Below are positions 35,760 to 45,300 of a DNA stretch of 64,000 bases, piece after piece (position 1 is the stretch's first letter; every line of letters begins with the position of its first letter). The notes beneath the pieces are model-generated. The model did not search any database, had not been told where the DNA came from, and worked only from the letters and a program-made list of their open reading frames with translations. The translations under genes were made by a program, and so were the position numbers. The stretch is from Liolophura sinensis (Eukaryota; Mollusca; Polyplacophora; Chitonida; Chitonidae), in assembly GCF_032854445.1 (NCBI RefSeq), contig NC_088295.1, forward strand, positions 17,287,490-17,351,489, given 5' to 3'.

Positions 35760-36583
35760 TAACGTCGGTATACTCTAAATCGTCATCGGGAATACTAACA
35801 CGAAAGCTGCGAAGTCTTATACCGGACTCTAAATAGATGTCATTGAGATTGGCATCGCCCACTGCAAAGACCCGTATATCCTCGAGAGAGCTCCAGATGA
35901 CTGGGTCGCCCTGGGCCGGTATTTTGATCATAAGTCTGAGCTCTTTTCCATCGTGCTCTGCAGGCCACTTTAGTCTCACCCCAGTAATCAAGGAGGAACG
36001 GCGCTGAGAGGCCGCGCCAAGTATGATGTTGAAGATAAGTATAGATCCAGGGTTTATTCGTAGCATGGCCATAGATATGGATTGCGCGCTAAGACGCGCG
36101 GCCTCTACATCCGGCGCCGCAGATAGTGTGAAGTAACCTCTTCCACCCAAACCTATATGACAGTCGCTGGTTGGTACCACGATACGAAAGAGGCTCCGGA
36201 GTTGAAAACTTTTTTCACCCGGGCCCCGTCGGCCTGGACCGTCATCGGGGTCACCTTCACATCTACAAAGTAATGGGGGTCTCGAGCTCTGGCAAGAACA
36301 AAGCGGTCTTCAAAGCGAATTAATGAGAGTTTTTGTTCTTCAATCACCTCAGAAGGCGACCTGCGCTCTCGCTCTACAGAGGATGAGACATCTTGAAGGG
36401 AAGCAAACGTGGCAGGTTCTGCTTGCCCCCCCCCCCCCCCGTAATCTTTTTGAGGCTCTACTTGCCACTTTGAATCTGGAAGGCGTAGATTTTACCTTCC
36501 TGGCCTTCAAGTTCGAACTCCGACACATCTGCCAAGTCGCTTAAAGACAGGCACGCAGACCTGGGACCGGATGCGTTCACCAT
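35749..36583 (-). pseudogene. Polinton A: uncharacterised structural-type protein, frameshifted
   Basis: The ATG at 36583 follows the stop of the preceding gene (36586-36588) by two bases. The frame is interrupted after the first 41 codons by TAG, then continues in another frame through a 14-G run (C run at 36427-36440) into the open part 36347-36153. It shifts again near 36170 into 36180-35749, which ends ...TDVIDS. The later part is beta-rich with GVRLKWPAEHDGKELRLMIK and DPVIWSSLEDIRVFAV, consistent with a structural protein, but I do not recognise a named family. At least two or three lesions; the G-run one could be a sequencing error. Confidence 0.55.
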
Positions 36584-36585
36584 AC

Positions 36586-37195
36586 TTATTGTATTTCTAG
36601 GAGAGCACTGAGGTACTCTACATTAATATACTTGCCGTTTTTGTCTAAAAGTGCCACGGTCAAGTGCGTTATATACTCGGCGCGCACGGCTTTGTACTGT
36701 GGGTTGGGAAATAAAACTGTCTTCCCGCAGTTTATGCCTTCACCAGTCACGGCGATGGCCCGAATTAGCCACCGAAATCTGACGTTATTCTCACGTTTTC
36801 TGAGGTGCTCAGTTCATCCAAATGCACGAAGACTTCTTTGTGTGTGACCAAGTTAGGCAGATTTTCACCCTCCATAGTCCCCCCTATGGGCGCAATCCCG
36901 TCGGAGAATCCTAAGATGGGGGCAAGCTCTTGGAGTATTATGAAGGCATTTCTAGGGAGGGTAAGGACTAAGCGGCCCGTGGCTTCATTCAATCCCAGAG
37001 AAATCCCATGCTGGCGGAATATGTCCTTGTCCAGCGTACAGACATTGTAGTAGCCCGTCGGCACTTCAACACGTTCGCCCTCAAGCAAGAAGCCCGCTCC
37101 GGGGGGGGGGGGGGGGGTGATATTCACCCAGGCTGGGTAGAATGTTATCTCGCGAAGGGCGGTTTTAAGGCGGCCGTCGAGGTTGTTAAGGGCAT
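36586..37195 (-). pseudogene. Polinton A: penton-like protein candidate, frameshifted
   Basis: The gene likely starts at the ATG at 37195 (MetProLeuThrThr), shifts near 37150 into the frame with ITFYPAWVNI, GYYNVCTLDKDIFRQHGISL, ILGFSDG and VFVHLDELSTSENV, then shifts again near 36780 into the frame that ends with a stop at 36586. A 17-G run (37100-37116) lies inside. The layout (an aromatic-Pro-Ala-Trp start, a GxYN-TL block, an LGF block, then a V-x-V/L-D block) matches a family of Maverick proteins that I take to be the vertex/penton component. The outer element's penton-like gene shows the same LGF...Val-Tyr-x-Asp layout. A long open frame continuing upstream to 37754 on this strand is a shadow of the plus-strand gene. 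Confidence 0.55.
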
Positions 37196-37224
37196 GAGGC
37201 AGCGTGTGATGTGCCCCATTTAGT

Positions 37225-38342
37225 ATGCCAAGTACCGGCTGCCAAAGATAACCAGCAATGACATTGTTTGGGCCTGGAACACCAATCCTTTGCAATTCTG
37301 GCAGAACCAAGTGAACTTCGCGGTCTGGTACGCAACCACGGGCTGTGGCGTCTCTGCAAAAGACCATCTTCTCGCCCCCGACCAACGAATAATGGCCCTG
37401 TACACGTTCCATGTGTATTACCAAGTTTGGCGGGTCTTGGAAGAAATCCAGGCCCCCCTGCCGCAAGACAGAGCGTGGGCAACATTCGAAAATCCCTACG
37501 ACAAGAGGGCCTATGAGAGGATTTGTAGGGAGTTCCACGTAGATACGCACGCAGACTGGAGGCGCAGTGGGGTGAATCACGGCCTCGGAGTGGCATATTA
37601 CTATGTCACGAGAACGGGCTACAGGCCCATTGGCGATGGGATTTTCGATCCGAGCAGGATGTCGTTCTCTAGAAAGCCTACAGCGCTCCACATCGAATAC
37701 ATCGAGCAGGACGCCGAGGAGGCTTGGGCGGCGCTCATTGTCGACACATCCCAAGGATTCACGCAGCCGGGCGTAGAGCGCCTAAACGATTCCATCCGTA
37801 CATACGTGTGGGCTATTCTAGGCGCCCAAGCGCAAACATGGGCGCGTATTCTAGGCACGGGCACAGCCTTCGACGCGCAAAAACAGTTTGCCGCGAACGT
37901 TGAAGACGATATTTCCTCTCCGATCGACCTTCCGTCTGCTATCAAACGCTACCAGGACGTGCTACAGTATGCCGGGAGCGCTGTAGACTTTGTGTATGGC
38001 ATAGGCCTATATATGGCCCCCAGCGACATGCTTCTGCAGATCGGCCATGTGGCGAACTACAACAACAAAATCGTCGTGGCCACAGAGGACCAGAAGCTAG
38101 GCGCCAATGAGGGTGTGAACGCTAAAGTGCCGCCCACTTTGCACAAGCGCGCACCTTCCCACGGGATCGTTGAGCCACAAGAAAGCGTCCCACCAGCCAC
38201 CGCGCGCGCTCAGCATGTTGCTGCCGCCGGAGGCAAACAAGAACCCCTATTTCCAAAGCAAAAGAATCACGATGCGGAGAAGACAGCCATCGTCGTCGCT
38301 GGGGTTGGTATCGGCTTACTGCTGCTGTGGGCTATGCGTTAA
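37225..38342 (+). pseudogene. Polinton A: conserved ~350-aa protein with C-terminal membrane anchor
   Basis: The long frame is open from 37224 (after TAG at 37221) to the stop at 38342, and protein-like sequence begins well before the first ATG-free methionine alternative (TTG at 37290): KITSNDIVWAWNTNP. The only nearby ATG is at 37225 in another frame, so a single-base shift near 37232 probably removed the start. The body contains YATTGCGVS, HLLAPDQRIMALYTF, RLNDSIRTYVWAILGAQAQT and GIGLYMAPSDMLLQIG, blocks I recall as highly conserved in a Polinton protein of unknown function. The last 25 residues hold one membrane segment (TAIVVAGVGIGLLLLWAM). It is divergent from the penton-like gene, with only about 30 bases between the two likely starts, so they would share a promoter. 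Confidence 0.75.
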
Positions 38343-38585
38343 ATACTTTCGAACGGCCACGAGCATTAGGCCACCTACTGCGAAGACTAGAGCCCAGACA
38401 TTATCGGCCAGCCACCCAGCCGCTTTCCCGAGAAGGTTCAGTAGCCAGGACACGATACTGCAAATAATACCCGGAATCGCAGCGGCAGCCTTCCCAGCCA
38501 GCTTGCCAAGGGCGCGCGCCAGGGACTGGAGATGCTTTTTCAGCCATTCTTTAAGACCACGCCCGTCAGATGGAGGTGGTGTTGG
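38316..38585 (-). pseudogene. Polinton A: small membrane protein (Pro-rich, basic, two hydrophobic segments)
   Basis: On the minus strand, from about 38585 to the stop at 38316-38318, the frame reads a Pro-rich start (PTPPPSDGRGLKEWLKKHLQ), an amphipathic basic part, then AAAAIPGIICSIVSWLLNLL and a second hydrophobic segment WALVFAVGGLMLVAV before a short KYLTHS tail. I recall this as a conserved short Polinton membrane protein. No ATG lies in frame upstream; the G run near 38590 may have shifted it. Its 3' end overlaps the last 27 bases of the plus-strand gene ending at 38342, tail to tail. Confidence 0.6.
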
Positions 38586-38631
38586 CTGGATGCCCCCCCG
38601 CCGGACCCTACCAAGGCATCAGCAGCGAAAA

Positions 38632-39345
38632 CATGCTCAAACTTCGAGTCGAAGCGGAGGACGCAAGTGACGACGATGCTGGAGAAAAGGCCATCGCTTA
38701 CGCCTTTGGCAGCCGGTTCCACATCCTGCTAGACTTTGAGCTTCTAGATAGCCACATGCCATTCTACCAGAGTGCCTTGGCCGACCGACTGGAGTACGAA
38801 CTGACGATCAACGATTACGGCCGGGTCATCCAGGCAACAGACGATGCCGAAGCGACTTACGCCATCGACAACATCAGCTTGGAGTTCGATATGGTCACCG
38901 AAGAGGAGCTCGCTAGACAGATCCGCACCCAGTTTGCCGGGGGCGTCTCCATTCTGTATGATCGCGTCCTCCGCCACCGAAAGTTTGTGAAGGACAAGTC
39001 TGATACTCTCTGGAACATAAACCTGAACACACCCTCGAGAGCTATGAAGGCCATCCTCATGCTGTTCGAGACTAAAGGAACCCCGTGGAATAGGAGTTCG
39101 AAATCCTTCTACAACCCGAAGATCACCAAAGTAGAAGTCACAATAGAAGGGGTCCCCAATCAGCTGTACAGCCAGGGCATGCGGGCGTACCAGCAGTGGG
39201 GCGAGGTCCAGAGGTTCTTCGCCAGCTCACCCCTACGGAAGCGGGACCCTGAGGTGGCCAGGGTCGTTAAAGACTTAGGCCTGGCAGACGTCTCCCTGGA
39301 AGAGTTCTTGACGCACAAGCACGCCTTCTGGCTTGACCCCTTCGG
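38632..39345 (+). pseudogene. Polinton A: major capsid protein candidate, 3' end deleted
   Basis: The frame is open from 38570; the likely start is ATG at 38632 (MetLeuLysLeuArgValGlu), because the codons before it read opposite the membrane protein gene. Blocks such as FHILLDFELL, PFYQSALADRLEYELTINDY, ILYDRVLRHRKFV, DTLWNINLNTP and FYNPKITKVEVTIEG.PNQLY are, from memory, conserved in Polinton major capsid proteins of the double jelly-roll type; I rely on family memory and not on a structure. The protein matches up to HAFWLD near 39335. There the family-typical C-terminus stops and, after a frameshift, the tail of the packaging ATPase begins. The remaining codons of this frame to 39580 are out of register with anything. 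Confidence 0.65.
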
Positions 39346-39618
39346 CCAAGCGACGATGACGAGCTGCATTGCATGCAAAGCGTCTGGGTCCTCACTCAGA
39401 AATACAACGCCGCCCTCAAAGACTTTCACGAGCAGACAAGGTGGGTGGCTTTATTCCACTGCAAAGATCGGCACACCTTCAACGAATGCCTGGTGGAGAA
39501 CCACATCATCGAGGCCGAGAGCGAAAAGGCAGAGGTTCGACAGAAGCTCAAGAACAATCCGCATTCTAAGCTCCTGCTAATGACTGATACGCCCGCCACA
39601 TCTAAGATTATATATTAG
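39346..39618 (+). pseudogene. Polinton A: C-terminal remnant of A32-like packaging ATPase
   Basis: The frame starting near 39346 and ending at 39618 contains VWVLTQKYNAALKDFHEQTRW, VALFHCKDRHTF, CLVENHII and LLLMTDTPATSKIIY. Polinton DNA-packaging ATPases of the FtsK/HerA, poxvirus A32-like class end in just this way: a sensor-type TQ block after the Walker B strand, an REQT-W block, and a Lys/Leu-rich tail. The Walker A and B motifs are not found anywhere in element A, so roughly the first two thirds of the gene are gone. Its fusion to the capsid gene points to one deletion that removed the end of one gene and the start of the next. Assignment is from memory of the family. Confidence 0.65.
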
Positions 39619-39643
39619 ACGTAGTCCCCCCTACATATTAATA

Positions 39644-40213
39644 ATGGATACCGACGAGCTTATAGACGATATCCTGGGCGCAGAGGAGGAGGAGGAGGAG
39701 AAGCCCAGCCAACAGCCCAGCAAACATGCACAGCAGCTCAGGGATAGGCTGGCGGCACTTGCGATGGGTGGGCAGGTCAAGCGATATCTGGGAAAAGACG
39801 TAACAGCCGCTGAGATCGACGCCATGAGCGACGAAGACGTTGAAAGGCTGCACTCCAGGTACGAGGCTAAGCTCGGTGCGCGGATGGTTGACGGTCTCGG
39901 AGGTATATTCTTGAGATCATATGTAAGGGCAGCCAGCTGGCTCCTACCAATCCCACCCTAGAATCGACCAATGCTCATGGCACAGCTCGCCACCGACCCA
40001 TTTGTTGAACACGCGCTTAGCAGTACTAGCTGCTGGCTATACTACTGCTATGGTAAGTACTAGTTACCGTTAACCATGGCGCTAACCACTACTGAGCACT
40101 GCTCATTTAAACACCACTGCTCTCCTAGAAATGATGATCCAGAGGAACATGAGAACAACGAATCCGGAAGGCCCGAAGGAAGCGGAGGGGATGACAGCGG
40201 ATTCTACGAATGA
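39644..40213 (+). pseudogene. Polinton A: acidic small protein, two nonsense codons
   Basis: The ATG at 39644 follows the ATPase remnant by 25 bases. The product begins with an acidic run (MDTDELIDDILGAEEEEEE), a helical part with AEIDAMSDEDVERLHSRYE, and a hydrophobic SWLLPIPP block, then TAG at 39959-39961. In the same frame, protein-like sequence continues (DPFVEHALSSTSCWLYYCYG) to a second TAG at 40061-40063 and on to a Gly/Glu-rich acidic tail ending at 40213. The continuation matches my memory of the intact family, so both stops are likely nonsense mutations. Function unknown; a scaffold or chaperone role would fit the acidity but is a guess. Confidence 0.6.
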
Positions 40214-40600
40214 CGGCCCTGCGAAGAATCCCAAAAGAGTCGCTGAGGGTCGAGCGGGTGCTGCAGCGAGAAAGGCCAAGGCTAAAAAGCTCAAGGACGA
40301 GCTTCGCGAGGCAAAGGCTGCTTTGCTTGGCGCAGCTGATTCCACCAAGAAACAGCCGAAGGAACCGGATTCTACGAAGGAGGGGGAGCCACAGATTTTG
40401 CGAAGGAATCGGATTCTACGAATGCACACCAAATCACCCGCTGGAGGGCGCCCCTAGCATTATTAGGCGTTGGCGGCCTTACAATGCTTGTGTTGCTACG
40501 CGCGTGGTGCAGATATTACGCCGCATGCACGAGGTGCAGATATTACGCCGCATGCAGATATCACGCCGCAAGAAAAGAATCTCCATTTGAATACACGTCG
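40131..40600 (+). pseudogene. Polinton A: Lys/Ala-rich protein with one membrane segment, frameshifted
   Basis: It starts at 40131 (MMIQRNMRTTN). The conserved feature is the basic block KNPKRVAEGRAGAAARKAKAKK followed by a helical LKDELREAKAALLG. Near 40425 the reading frame shifts; the continuation reads RWRAPLALLGVGGLTMLVLL, a single membrane segment, then a Cys/Tyr/Arg-rich tail encoded by short tandem repeats. A basic head plus one membrane segment is a recurring pattern in small Polinton proteins. Function unknown. GGATTCTACGAA occurs three times within it (about 40198-40422), and GTGCAGATATTACGCCGCATGCA is duplicated at about 40507-40555, so slippage may have caused the damage. Confidence 0.5.
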
Positions 40601-40623
40601 CGACCCTTTCTATATAGATCAGC

Positions 40624-40831
40624 ATGTCTACTCCACCCGGTGACGGAAAAGTGCTAGTCAACGCGGCCTACCACGCCGCTGTGGTCTCTCTCCTGGCTCA
40701 AAGGAGCCCTCCCAAAGCTGGACTTAACACCCCGCTACGTCGGCATGGTCAATGCAGATGTAGGCCTGGCCATGTTTTCGAAGGACCTGCTAATTAAACA
40801 AGGGCTCCTTTCTCCCAATATAATCAAGTAG
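40624..40831 (+). pseudogene. Polinton A: short conserved protein, frameshifted
   Basis: ATG at 40624 (MSTPPGDGKVLVNAAYHAAVVSLL). The frame shifts near 40735; the continuation YVGMVNADVGLAMFSKDLL ends at the stop 40829-40831. I recall this small protein, about 70 residues with a helical N-terminus and the NADVGLAM block, directly upstream of the next membrane protein in related elements. Unknown function. It is spaced two bases from the next ATG, so the two were probably translated from one transcript or by reinitiation. Confidence 0.6.
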
Positions 40832-40833
40832 TA

Positions 40834-41253
40834 ATGGCCTCCATCGCAATGATGATGGGCGGCGCCCTCGTAAACGCTTTGGCCTTCAGCGGGAGCAACT
40901 ATATGTTTTCGCGGAGGCGCCATGACCGCGCTGTAGAGCAGCTCCAAGCCGCCCAGGAAAAATGGGCCTGAAAGCGCACTGAGCGCTTGGACTGGATCAA
41001 CGATGAACTCCACGCCCAGGGCCACACTGTCCAAACGTTCCGGGATGTCGACGCTGAAATCCGCGAGTATTCTAGGGTCACGGGCAAAACCCTTACACGC
41101 GATGCACGCGAGGCACTGCTGGGCTCAGAGCCACAGCTCTCCGATTTCTATGTGCCTAGTGAGGATGAAAAACACCGCGAGATGACCTTCGTCATCCTGA
41201 GGATGTGTGTGGTTGGGGGTGTGAGTTACGGAATCGCAAAACTCACCAAGTAA
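40834..41253 (+). pseudogene. Polinton A: conserved protein with two terminal membrane segments, one TGA
   Basis: ATG at 40834. The product begins with a hydrophobic segment (MMMGGALVNALAFSGSNYMF), then a charged helical region likely to form a coiled coil (RAVEQLQAAQEKW), an in-frame TGA at 40969-40971, and resumes in the same frame with ERLDWINDELHAQ, EYSRVTGK, EPQLSDFYVPSEDEK and a C-terminal segment (VVGGVSYGIAKL). I recall this order of blocks as one of the most conserved small Polinton proteins beside the integrase. The single TGA is the only lesion. Function unknown; the layout suggests an integral membrane protein. Confidence 0.72.
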
Positions 41254-41258
41254 TCCGA

Positions 41259-42394
41259 ACTGACTGTGCCGGACTCGCCATCGAGCTCCTCGCACGATCT
41301 GAGGTGCTTCTGCGCCGCGACGATTAACATCTTTTTCGTCGCAAATCTGTTAGAGGGCTGCTAGAATACCTTGATGACATGGCTAGTAAGGTGTCTGCTC
41401 GCCTGGCAAATATCTACTACAGCCCTCGTGGGTACTGGAAGGGCCGCGCGGCCATCCAGAAACTTGCCACTGCGGCTAAAGTCTCCGAAGATGTGGCCCG
41501 GGCCTGGCTGAAAAAGCAGGCTATCTGGCAGATATACCTGCTTCGTCCCCGAAAAATACCGAGGCCGTTGTTCGATGTTTTAACGCCGAATGACATCCAC
41601 CAAGCCGATCTTCTATTTCTACCACATGATCGGCGAGGCCGGAAGCTGTATAAGTACGCGCTGACATTTGTTGATGTCGCTTCTCGCTACAAGGAGGCGG
41701 AACCTCTGGCTACTAAAGATTCCAAAGAAGTCGCTGATGCTCTCTTTCGCATTTACAAGCGGGGACCCCTTCGATGGCCTAAGTTTCTCCAAGTTGAATC
41801 TGGGCGCGAGTTTATGGGTGCGGTGAGCCAACTGCTGGCCAAACACGATGTCACAGTCCGCCGAGGCCGCGTGGATATCCACCGAGACCAAGGCATAGCG
41901 GAGCGTTTCAACCGTACTCTGGCTGAGCGGCTCTTTGGACATCAGTTCGCCCAGGAGATGCGCCTCCCCGAACACCGGTCTACTGAATGGGTGGCTCGGC
42001 TGCCCTCTGTTGTGGCCGCTCTGAATAACGAGACAACGAGACTGATCGGTAAAAAGCCGAAAGACGCCATCAAGGCAAAAGGGGTGCCCCATAAGCCTTC
42101 CTCGACGGTTCCAGGTCGTCCCATTGGACTTAATGAGCGGAAGATCCCCGAGGGTGTTGGCGTTTGTTATCTCTATCAGCCTGGAGAGCTGGAGGGCGGC
42201 CGCCGTCGCGCGACTGTCCTGTGTGGTCTCTAGAGATATATCGGCTTGGGCGCTCTGTCACAAAGCCTAATGAACCCGTGCTGTACTATCTAGACAATAC
42301 GTCGGATGGCCCGCGACGGGTATTCGTTCGTGAGGAGTTGCTTATAGTGCCTCCCGATACTCAGGTTCCCCCGGATGGGGGTCTACGGCGCTAG
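41259..42394 (+). pseudogene. Polinton A: rve-family integrase, nonsense and frameshift, altered catalytic residue
   Basis: The open frame 41379-42233 encodes the retroviral-type integrase core. Protein-like sequence in the same frame starts before the first ATG, at about 41259, and is broken by TAA at 41325-41327, so the original start was upstream. Counting from 41379: a helical N-terminal domain (residues 15-55), first catalytic Asp at 77 (HQADLLF), the position of the second Asp at 140 is Glu (VESGREF), and the Glu at 175 (AERFNRT). The D,D-35-E pattern is thus damaged at its middle residue. Near 42215 the frame shifts; the C-terminal domain (LEIYRLGRSVTKP...LYYL) continues in frame 2 to 42394. 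It overlaps the polymerase 3' end by 12 bases, tail to tail. Confidence 0.88.
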
Positions 42395-45300
42395 TATTTC
42401 CTCGAAGAGGATGTCCCATCCTGCGGGTGCCGCATCTCTATGGCCGTAAGCCAAGGGGTGGACACCATCTTCGGCGATCCAGCGCTTACTATCGAAGGGG
42501 GACAGTGAGACGTTATTCAGGTGCTGCCCATAGATATGGTGGCGCTCTGATCGCAGCACGTCCATACCGTGTCGGAAGATCTTCTTCTCGAAGAGGGCCT
42601 CTTTGTACTGCTTATGGCGGATGCACTTTTCCACAACTCCCTTTTTCACGACCTTGGCCTTCTTAATGTCTCCAGAATGGAGTACATCTTGGGGCGCAGA
42701 CCAATGTATTCGGCGATCGGCCGCCCCGCGCACTCGTCCTTCATATTTGCTACGCTGTGCAGGGAGTAGTCTTGTGGGTAATCTGAGGTGTCGTACAGGT
42801 TTGCATTCTCACCCATATCCCTATAAACATCCTCAGTCTGAATCTCGGTTAGCAGACTATTCGTGTCAGTGTAGAGGAGTTGGCAGCGCTCTCCGTACTG
42901 GGCCTTCATGTGGTTGTAGTAGAAGTCGTACATCAGGTGCTTGGAGAGATCTAGAATGCTCATGCCCACGTAGATAGGTCGGTTTAGGACTAGACGGGTC
43001 TTGTGCATCTGAATCGCTGCGAGGTCATCATCAAATATGTTTGCCCGTGCGTAGCTCGGGCTGGCTATCAAGCGTCGTAGCTTGTCGTCTTCTCCAGAGC
43101 GTACCAGCTTGACGCCCACACGCTTCCGGAGGTTTTCCATGGTTTTTCCGAAGACCGAGTTGTTCATTAGCTTGTACAGGTCCTTCTCGAATTTACTCGC
43201 GGCCGTTTTTCGGAGCTCGGTGTTCATCCTGATATAGGGTTCCATCCAAGGGCTCTGGCGAATCTCAGGGCCCGGTGAACCTTTGTCAGGCGCATTCCCA
43301 GAGATAGATACAGCTGTAGGTTCCGGTAGTGCAGGACGTACCGTTCCTTGTTGCGGAGGTTGGGGACCAGCTTTTCGACCTCGGTAGGCGCTTTCTTGCC
43401 TAGAAGGCCGTGCTGATAGTCTGACATCCACTCCTTCTGGACCACCAGACGCTCCGGGGCTAATGGGTAGCTGTTATATGCGTTATGTAGGTCGGCCGGA
43501 TACTCTAGGTCGGCCTCGAGGATGTAACCATAAGGACTGTCGTGGGGTTGGGTAGCAATCGTTTCACCGAGACGCTGCGCATCATCTACCCACTGGAAGC
43601 CGCCCGTTGGAAGGAACTGACTCATAGCCCAGCCATATAGATTATTGGCGTCTAGGTATTGGATGTAGCTGTTTGGACTTTCTGGGTTGTATCCCTCCAC
43701 CTGCGGATTATTGGCTTTGGCGTATCGCTTACTTACCATGGAGATTCCTCCTTGCAACCCCTTCTCAATGAAGAGATGTTGGTCGTAGTCGGTCAGCAGC
43801 TCCAGCTCTACCCCGGTCTTCTTGAACAGCGCATCCCACGAGAGACCTGGGTTCGTAAATTAGTGAGCAGGGTCCAATCCATACTGCCGTAAACAAGTCT
43901 TCCGGAAGGCCTCAAACACATCAGCCAATAGGAGCACGTCTGTGCGGCAGTAAAGGTCTGTGTAGTTCCCCAGATTGGTGCAGTCAAATGCCTTCCATAC
44001 CTGTTGAGCGTGGATGTAGTCCTCATCGCTAATGCCTCCAACTTTGAGCTTACTGTAGAATGCCTCTTTGGGTGGGAGTACGACTTCTACTACAACCACA
44101 TGTAGACCCCCTTGCGCATGAGTAGCTTTCATTTTTCTTCGGCGGGCTCATACCGGGCTGTGATGTGGAAAGCCTCAGATTTGTTGGCCTCAAATCTGAG
44201 GAAGTCGGTAAAACGGAAGTCGGTAAAATTTGAACGCTCTCGATGAAGCGGAGGTGCCCCAGCGAGAAGGAAATGTACTTTACCGTGTTGTTGGGGATGC
44301 TGGAGATGCGGCCCTCCACCTTACTTATGGCTTGCATCAGGAGGCGCCCGTCGTAGCCCCGTAGGTTGTGGAAGACTACTAGTATGGCTGTCTTGGGACC
44401 CAGCCGCAACTTTAGGTTGCATGCGTTATGGGCCGCGCCTCTGTACTTGCCGGTGATATGGCAGTGGTCGCGCACAGAATCGGCGCCTAGAGGCTTCTCA
44501 CCACACGTGGCAGGTTGCGGCGTTGTTGTGGGCCTGTCAATCTTGGGGAGTCATATTCATGGCTATAGGGTTGGCTAGAACATTTTTGATTTCCCGCTCC
44601 TCCTGTTGGAGAGCTCTGAGGAAGTGTTCCGTCGCGTTAGGGCCTCTGTATTCCCACGGGGCGTTTTATGTGGCCGTCGCAACGCACCACAACATAGCAG
44701 TAACTGCAGGGCTCGTGGTGCTGAGTCTTTTGAGTGCTGCTCTCTGTAGGTGACGGCGGCGGGCCTTCAACCTTTCTGGTCAGAGCCTCCAAGTCGGCAT
44801 ATATGAGAACGGGGCCGGTAACTGTTTGTGGTGGTTCTAAAAGGCGAACTTGTTTTTCCCCTCCTGGGACATTTCCACCCTCACCGCCGTCTGGCCAATC
44901 CTTCGGCATTCCGGCTTATGCGCCTCGAGCAGATCCTCCCTTGTGTAACCGTGTAGGCAGCGCTCGCAGAAGTGTTTGCGATTTCGTTTCTTACTTTCTT
45001 GGAACAGGAGACGATCGAGATCTTTTATCCACGTATAATGGAATTTGCCTGCCTTCTCAATCAGCAGCAGATTGATTCGGGGCGTGTCGCCGGGCTTCTT
45101 GCTGAGGCGGTGCACGATCACACCCTTGTCCCACCCGAACATGTTGATGGCGAGGTCGTTCTTTACCTCCACTTTAGGGATCTGAGAGGCGTGGGGGTGT
45201 CGATCCCCCCCCAAAGTCAAGACCATCATTGGTGGGATATTTTGTTGGTCTCTGAGGGTCCCCGGGCGGCTGGAAATAAGGCAGATCGGAGTGCCCATCG

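Noticed and set aside
37199-37754. Upstream extension of the 329-codon minus-strand frame
   Set aside because: Only its part left of about 37195 is protein-like. The rest lies opposite a well-conserved plus-strand gene and is a shadow.
40210-40590. 126-codon plus-strand frame rich in Arg
   Set aside because: It is the wrong frame across two real, frameshifted genes and contains repeats translated out of register.
41379-42394. Retrovirus or LTR-retrotransposon origin for the integrase
   Set aside because: There is no reverse transcriptase, RNase H or gag nearby, and the neighbours are Polinton genes including a DNA polymerase B.
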